DNA of 64,000 nucleotides, from the NCBI GenBank assembly GCA_003508835.1, contig PUFA01000003.1, positions 9,649,501 to 9,713,500 on the forward strand. Direction: 5' to 3'. Origin of the DNA: Eonycteris spelaea. Its lineage: Eukaryota; Chordata; Mammalia; Chiroptera; Pteropodidae. Position numbers and translations under genes: made by a program. This document shows, one piece after another, positions 24,601 through 33,600 of this stretch; position 1 is the first letter of the stretch, and each line of letters opens with the position of its first letter. Below the pieces are notes generated by a model. The model was not told where the DNA came from and made no database searches. It was given only the letters and a program-made list of their open reading frames with translations.

Positions 24601-27600
24601 CTTTTAGTTTAAGGGTCTTGATAATTTAGAATCTCAGTTGCCATTAGAGATCCTGATGATCACCAAATACTATATTACCAAACAAGGGGACTTCTCTCAT
24701 TTTTTTTCCAAAATAGTAATCAAGATATAACTTGGAATGCAAGTAAACTAGAAGGAATTGATAATGTAATAAGACCACTGAACATTCTTTGTGATCCACA
24801 CTATGTATATGCCAAAAGAAGGGACAGATCCCTAAAGAGTGAGAGAACCCAGAAGTTAGCCTTTTTCTTAGATTAAACTTTAAATACTGTCTAACTTATC
24901 AGAAGGTTCCCGCTTTTTTTCTTTTTTTTGTTAAACTACTATTTTTAGAAATACAATGTAGACATTTTCTCGACATTTAATTAGAACATCTATGCATTAG
25001 CCAGTCTTAAATTCTTTCATGTATTTTCCTTTGCCTTGATAATATGCCTACACTTTGTCATTCTACATTTCTAAGTGCTATTTTTTTCAATACGTTTTTT
25101 AAAGTGTCAGAAGATATTGGATAACCTATTCCAGTACCTATTTGCATCCCAGTATAAACCTGGGAGCAAGTATATGTCATCACCTTTTCTACCTTCCAAC
25201 CTCACTAGAATAGCTGGTAATTGGTTCAAAGCCTTAAAGCTATATGGAATTTGGATTTTGAATATCTGATTCAACATTCTTAGAAAATGTTCCTAATTTT
25301 TTTCTTCTCCAAAGACTTTTCAAAATTAACTCCCACCAAACAATTAACTGACATTCTAAAGGACAGAATGTTCCTAAAACTCACCCCAGAGCCATCCTTG
25401 TTTTTTATGTCCTTGAGAAATCAACTTACACATTCCTATCAGAAGAAAGGTGGTCTCTGAAAACTCTTCTCTAGCCATCCAATGTGTAGAATAACCACCC
25501 TGGAGAGCAGATGTCCTTTTCAGCTACAGAGATACCACATATTTGTTGAGCCAAACAGAATCTCATTGCTTTCTAATGTTAAAGCCACCCAGGGACCAAA
25601 AACTTCAACAGCTGCCCTCTTATAAAAGTTCCTACATCACCTCAAATGTGCGCGACATTGCTCCAGTATTCCCCTGCATTTTAGAGGAATGCTGTCAGGT
25701 CCCTGACCACCCATCTCAACTGGGCCTCACTGACCACATCTTGCTGATCAAGGTTCATTGTCACTCTAACAGTTGGTGGAAATCAGTGGTTTCTAATTCT
25801 TGGAAAAATTCTACTCTTAACACCTGTGGTCAGTAGTGACCCCAAGGAATAGAGACTTAGATCTCTCATGTCAGAAAACAACCCCAAATTACTTACTGGA
25901 ATGTTAACATGGTATGTGCTGTTACATACAAAACTCGTAAAACAATGCCTAGCCAGAATATGCATAATTTATTTGCTATAATTAACAACGTCAATCATGG
26001 AAACAAATAACGATTTATTGTAAGATAGTTATAGAGTGATAGGAAACCCTATTACATTTGGGGAGAATTGTATTAATTAATTTTGAGTTTGGTAAAAGGG
26101 AAATAATTAGGTAACCAAAAGGCCATTCCATATGAGAGAGAAACCAAGAGAGAAGACATTGGGTCTTCTCTATCTTTTCTATAGTACTTATTACCTTTCT
26201 TCAGCAACCTTCACATCTATATTTGAAAGGAAAAAAAAACTGGATGGAGAATTTATAACTTTTTCCAAAGTACAAGGAAATAATTGTTTTATATGAATGT
26301 ATACGATAAAGACATCTTGTCATAATCTGAATTATTTTCAAGTAAGGTAGCCATGATCATCAAATACCACAGAAAGATGTTTTATGCAATTTGTATCTAA
26401 CTATAAAACCTTTTTTTTTTTTTTAGTATATGTGCTGCCAAAGCGAGCACTATAAAAGCTTTTTTTTAAATTAAATTCATCGGGGTGATATTAAATTATG
26501 TAGGTTTCAAGTGTACACTTCAATGATAAGTCCTATGTATATTGCATTGTAGCTCACCATCCAAAGTTAAATTTCCTTCTGTCACCATATATTTGACCCC
26601 CTTTACCCTGTGTACCTCTCCCCTCCTTTCCCTCTGGCAACCACTAAACTGTTGTCTTTGTCTATGAGTTTTTGTCATGTTCATTTGTTGCTTTCAGTTT
26701 TAGATCACTTTTCAGTTTTAAAATCTACGAGGTAAAAAGTTTATGAATTGAAATAATGGATCAAAAAATAATGTAAATTACATGGTAAAAGAATTTCTGA
26801 ATACCACTATGATGTGTTAGACCCAGGGAAAAAAAGAACCCTGAGATTTCCATCTTGAGCAATTGGACAATTTGGGGATTATTAACAAAAATAGGATATC
26901 AAGAGAAGAGGGGAATTTTTGGAAGAATGATAATGATGTTTGTTTTAGATAGCATTCTCAAGGTCAGGAGTAGTGGCAGGGACACATTAAATATTGGGAT
27001 GAGGAAGTATTACCATTAAAAGGCTGGAAAATCCTCTTTTGCATGAATTGAGTTTGCGGTTGATGGAATAGCCAGATGGAGGTGACTAGCAGTAAGGCAA
27101 CAATGCAGATTGTTACTGTTTCTGAGTCTACTATTGCTAGACTTGGAAGTAGGTATGGATGCGTTGTCTCACCTAACCAGCAAAAAGCCAACATTATCTC
27201 CCAGTTACTGTTAGGAAATTGATCTCAGAAGGTTAGGGTCATTTGGATTTCCACCTAATGCCAAAACCCCAATTTCTATTCTTGACCGCCTGTGAATAGT
27301 AATAGTTTTTCACACCTGTGTCCTTGTAAATTAACAAGAAAAAGAAATGCATCTGGGCTTGTTAGTGCCTTATTAAAGTATTAGAAAAATATGTAGCGAA
27401 CACATTTGTTTATAAAAGTGAATGGCTTATTTGTGGTTTAATGTTACCTCTAATCACACAAATTACTTTATTTTCTATTTGCATGACATGACAGAGAGAG
27501 CTTGTCACATATCTTCCTTCTGGCTCACTTGCTGGCAATACCATCCATGGGAATAGATTTAGGACTTACAAATGTCTGTTAGTTTACAGTATGTTTTTAA

Positions 27601-30600
27601 ACTGCAGTGATTAAGAGAAACAAAGTATCAAGGGGGCATTGCTTAAAATATTTTCCTAATTTTTATGGCTGATATAAATTCCTTTTATGTAACTGACATA
27701 TCTAAAAAGGGTTGTGTTTGTACCACATCATGCTTACACTTCCAATTAAGCTCCAAACTCTAATTAGAAAATACCCACCACAAGTCTTGTAAGTCTTCAG
27801 AGTAATTGTCAAAACTAATGTCCCTTAACTTGGTGGTTAACAGTACCTATGGGCAGTTGTTAAATTTCTTTAAATTATTAAGCAAAGTAGAGTTTGTTGA
27901 ACTAAATACAATCCTAGAAGAACATCTTGGGAAACTGAAAGAAATAAATTCTTAAAAGATTTCTCCCTGAAACACAGAAATTATATATAGAAAGAAGTTT
28001 CCAGACCACAAAATTTTAAATAGCCAGACAGCAGTTTCCCCCACTAACTCAGAGCCCTTACCTCAAGAACTTGAAGTTGTTTTATAGTATAGTGGAAAGT
28101 TTAGGTTAATTTTAATGTGTGTGTCTGCCTAGTTAACCTGTTTAACTCCTAATGTTTTATTGTCTCATAGATACGAAATGTGGAAACAAATCAGTGTCTA
28201 GATAACATGGCTAGAAAAGAGAATGAAAAAGTTGGAATTTTTAACTGTCATGGTATGGGAGGTAATCAGGTGAGTATGTTATTTTAGCAAAGCTTTAAAA
28301 GGGATAGTTTTTGGATTTGCTTTAATCTTTTTTATCTAATGATGTCATTCAAGAAATATTTTCCTATCTTTAAAGACCTTTAGGAGAAGGGAGCCTTCAA
28401 TCTAAAAATAATGATTATTTTTAAATGAAACATTTGTAAAAGGACTCTTGTGAGAACTATATTTACATTGCTGTGCATGAGATTTATTTTGCCCTCTTTA
28501 GAGCAACAGATGACAACCCTTGACAATACGTTTAGTGTATACAGAGAACTCAAGGTCATTTTTCTTTTCCTCTGTGTAAAATTAGTGGTAGCTTTTCTGA
28601 GCCATTTATTCTCATTACATTAATAAAGTTCACAAATTATGTATATTGAAATACTTGTTTTTCCCTTCCAGATTATTGGGCATATAAAATGTTGACTAAT
28701 TTTACTGTTAAAGTTTATATGCATGCATTTTTCAGGTTTTTTCTTATACTGCCAACAAAGAAATTAGAACAGATGACCTTTGCTTGGATGTCTCCAAACT
28801 TAATGGTCCAGTCACAATGCTCAAATGCCACCATCTAAAAGGCAACCAACTTTGGGAGTATGATCCCATGGTAAGCTCTCTATCTGCATATAGGATAAAA
28901 CATATAAAATGCTGTGTCTTTGGGTATATTTATATACTTTATAGCTAAAAAAATGAATTCTTGGGGAATTTGAACATAGATCAGCTTGTTCTTCTACTTT
29001 AAAATTTGACAATGGGAAAAATAACATTCGTAAAATAAACATGTTTTAATCTCCCCAATAATTAAGTTAGGCTTGCTTCCAGTCCCTGCGTCCTTGTTGT
29101 CACTAAGTAGCCACTCTTCCCTGTGTCCTTAAGCTCTGCAGGCTAACATGGGAGAAATAGAGCAGTAAGTAGGTTTTTTAAATTACTTAAACATTTAAGT
29201 AAAATGTGAGCTTCAATTAATGAAATTTCTCTGGCCCATAATGATTTTTCAGTGATAACAAAACTTTCTCTATTTATCTTTACTTTCCTCTGGAGCTTCT
29301 CCCTCTCCTCACCCCACTGTATGCTGTACTCACTCACATACAAGCACTTCGAAGATACTAGTTCAATCAAAGCATCTCTAGTAAGCCGCTCCCTCTGGCC
29401 TCATATCTGGCCAACCACCCAACTTGTGCTTTTGCTGTATGGTTCTGGAACCAGCACCTACATCTTTAAGATGTCTTTCTCTCTCTCTCTCTTTTTTTTT
29501 TTTCCCGCTTACAAACACTAATGTTCTTCATGTAAGGACAAACTTTTGTTCCTGTTTTGCTTTCTATAGACCATTCTACTTTTCTCCTGCATTTGTATGA
29601 TGGTGAGTAAATGGCCAGCACTTGTGCCTCCAGTACTTCAACCCTGGCTCCTGCCTCAGCCTTACACTGTATGGAAATAGCTCCTGTGCAAAGCTAGGGA
29701 TATTCCTTTCTCTTTTTCCTTAACTTCTCTCTAGCATTTACTGTTGCTAAGCTAGTATTTTTAAATGCTCAGATCCATTAGATCTGAAACATGAGATTTA
29801 TTTTGCTCTTTTTAGTCCAACAGATGACAGCCCTTGACAATACACTTAGTATATACAGAGAACTCAAGGTTATTTTTCCTTTCCTCTGTGTAAAATTAGT
29901 GGTAGCTTTTCTGAGTCATTTATTCTCATTACATTACTAAAGTTCACAAATTATATATTGAAATACTTGTTTTTTCCCTTCCAGATTATTGGGCATATAA
30001 AATGTTGATACCCTACTAGCATTGATTAGTCTCCACACCAAAAAAGCTTGATTAAGGCAACTGGACAAACAGGTGACGGGTAGCTTGAAGAGCAAGATAA
30101 AAGCTATAATTATCATTGCATAAAGTCCACATGCAACACAGAAAAAAAAATGTCACCCCCTGCTCTCTAGATGCCCTACTGTTGTTTCTTCTCTTAACTT
30201 TCTCTCTGTTCATCTGCTTGTCTCACTTTTCTTCATTCTGCCCCTTAAATGGAGATGTCCAAAATTATGTCTTTGATGATTTTTTCTCCCTGTACTGCAT
30301 CATATACAAACTCTGATCTACTTTACCTGTTCCTGAATATACCTTGTACTTTCCCACTTTACATTTCAGGTCATACGTATAGTTCCTTCTGCCTAACAAA
30401 TCCTACCCATTCTTCAGGGCCCAGTTTTGACATCACTTCCATGAATCCCAGCCAGAAAATTATAATGTAATTGTAATTGTCTCTGACCCCTGTGATGCTG
30501 CGCTTCTTTGCAGTTACTTTATCTACCAGTCTTTTCTCCAGTATTAGATTTTTAGAACCTAGATGGCAGGGACCATGTTTTATAAATCCTGGGTCTCCCT

Positions 30601-33600
30601 TCACAGTGTCAAACTATAATAAAAATATTAAATATAGCAATAGCTCAGTTAATACGACCATTGGAAATAGCCTCAATATTCTATTCCAGGGTTTTCCATG
30701 GTACTGCCATTTGGGGTGTAGCTGCCCCGTGTACTGCAGGATGTAGAATCTGACTCCAGACAGTAAGTGCCAGTGGCATCCCACAGTCATAACAACCAAA
30801 ATATTTTAAAAATTAAAAAGCCTCCCAATTACGTGTTCAATGAAAATGACAATATATCAATTAGGTAACATAAAACCTCTTTGTAGTAACATAAACAAAT
30901 ACTCAATCTTGGAGGTAAGTGGCTTCTGGTATGGAGTCAGCGCACAGTGATGTCAGGGATAATATTGCTGCAATACCCTAGGCTTTTCATTGTGGCTAGA
31001 AGATGCCTGCTGCAGCTCTCACTATCACATCCCTACTCAAGGCAAGAAGAGAAGAGGGAATGTTTTACTATCCCATGTATTGTTCTTTATCAGGAAAGCC
31101 AGAGCTTTTCCTGGATACCCCCCAGCACACTGTGTTCTGTCCTATGGTCTAGAAATTCATCCCATAGTAACCCCCAGCTGCAAAGGAGGCTGGGAAAGCA
31201 GGCATTTGGTCTCCAGTTTTTCTGGTGTGTTGTGGCCACCACATTTGTTCTTTCAAAAGTAAATGACTAGAAATTTAAGGAGCTAGAGATGGTTTAGGCT
31301 TTAGGGTATTTAGAAAAAAACAGTTATGAGTATAAAATTTTACAACTTCTAGAGCACTTTAGATAAAATTTTAGTGTTGCAGGCTGGGTTCTCTGAGCAG
31401 CAGACTCTGAGGTAGTTTAGTGTATAGGATGTTTATTAGGATGCATCCTTTAGATCAACACTCGTGAAAAGGAAAGGGAGAAGACAGAGTTAGGTAGAGG
31501 GAAGAGTCAATCTGCAATGCAGGTCTCACAGGCTGAGCCAATTGCAGAGGGAGCTTTGTAAAGGGGTGTCAGAGTTGTCCTGCCTCCATCAATCAAAAAC
31601 ATAGCAGTCTGGAAAAATAAAATATGTCTGTCAGTAATCTAATCATGAAATCATGAAATTAACTTAGATTTCAAAGGAAATCTAAGAAAAAAAATCCAGG
31701 ACCTTGTACCTGTAAATGTCAAGGCCCAAAATGGAAATTAATTGCCCAAGGTCACAGAGCATGTAAATAGTGTGAGTGGATCTCAGACCTAGGATTCTTA
31801 ACCTGAGATTCTTTGCATAATAAAATACTTTGATTATCTTGTTTATATTATATTTTACATAGAATTTAAGATACCAGGCTCTTTTGCTTTGACTACTTAT
31901 ACCTTTTTTTTCTGAAATAAAATGTAGATCTTGACCTAGTTACATCTAGAGAGTAGGGGCAGGAGGTGACAAATTTTCTTTTTCCAGGTTGCATATGGAC
32001 TTTATGCAATGATAATTATAGCTTTTATCCTGCTCTTTAAAGGTTACAATTAGCTATCTGTCACCTGTTTGTCCAGTCGCCTTAATCAAGCTTTTTCAGT
32101 GTGGAGACTAGTCAGTGCTGACAAGGTCTTCTGCTGGGTACAGTAATGACAGTTTCTACAGTGACACAAACCTTGGAGCTCTGCACCTGCTGTCAGTAGC
32201 CAGGTCTTCTAAAGGGAAATTAGCCTCCTGAAGTGGTGGGGATTCTGTCTTAATTTTGAGCAAATACCCAGAGCAGAGCAATAGCCTGTCTTTTGTATAA
32301 GTTTATTTTAATGAATCTAAATAATTGAAATATACATTTGTAGAAATTGAGGTGAAAAAGGAGAAATTCCCCAGCTAAATTTTTTGTTTAGTTTTTTTTT
32401 ATTATTATTAATACTGACAGTGGGCCTGATGAAGTTTGACAGAGAAGTTTTGCAGGGCCTTCTGGAATATTTGAGGGGTTCTGTGACTAAAGGCCTTGAC
32501 AGCAAGCAGTGTGCATGGGGACCTTCAGCTCTCTGCTCTGCCAGATTGTGCTCATGGCTGCTTAGGATAGTGCTAGGATATCGAGTTTTCCATTTATTGA
32601 GAATTACCCTAAGTAGGCAGGACTTTCTGTACATTATCCTTAATCTTTCTTCATAATAACTTTAAGTATTTTTGTCCCCATTTTAAAAATGTGGAACTTG
32701 GGACTCAGAGAGGTTTTTGCTCAAGGCCATGTACAGTCATGTACTGCGTGTTTGAGTCAGCCGTAGACCACATGTACAGTGGTGAGCCCATAAGGTTATA
32801 ATGGAGTTGAAAAATTCCTATTGCCTAGTGACACAGCCGTCCCAGCACAACACACACGTCTGTGGTGATGCTGGCATAAGGAAACCTGCTGCCAGTCATA
32901 AAAGAGTAGAGCACATACAATTACGTACCGTACATAACAATAACAAATCTGTTACTGGCTGTTACTGGTTTATGTATTTAAAATAAAAAGTATAGTAGAA
33001 TGTACTTTCTACACACAAAGTTTGCTGAAAAACACTATACATGTTACACAGGCATTAGCCTTATACACCTTGTGCTTACTGCATCTCTTGCATCATTTTT
33101 TCTTGTACTCAGTTTAATCTCGTTTTGTGCATTAACGTGCTGTGCAGGCTTGTAGCCTAGGGGCTATAGGCTGTGCCACATAGCCTAGGTGTGTAGTAGG
33201 TCATACCGTCAAGGTTTGTGTAAGTACACTGTATGATGTTCGCACATGACACACCCAATGATGAATTTCTCATAACATATTACTATTGTTAAGCAGTACA
33301 GAACTTTAATTGATGTGTGATAAATCTGAAATTTACTCCAGAAATGTCTAACTGCAAAGCCCATTCTCTCAACAAGTAAACTGCACAGCATCTCATAAAA
33401 AAACCCACACTGATTCTCTTCCAGGTTCTAGTCTTATGCATTTATAAGAATTAAAGTATATCATACTGAACCTAAAGTCAATGTTGATAGTAAACTATGA
33501 CATCTACAAATGTATACTGCCTTTGCCAGTTTCCACTTTGACCACAACACAGAATAACTGAAAGCTAAAATAGTTGTATACAGTCATTAGGGCTTAAGTT

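Larger units (their letters stand above)
17289..28170 (+). other. GALNT1: Long GALNT1 intron
   Basis: At 10.9 kb, this is the largest intron fully inside the window. Recognised content: an MLT1-type LTR (18,162-18,600), an ancient L2-like repeat (about 19,725-21,060), MIR copies (22,505-22,735 and 23,060-23,200), MER5A (24,041-24,256), a truncated U6 copy (26,400-26,457) and a bat-type L1 3' end (26,461-26,720). I see nothing recognisable in 17,305-18,160, 18,605-19,720, 21,060-22,500, 24,260-26,395 and 26,725-28,170. Confidence 0.8.
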
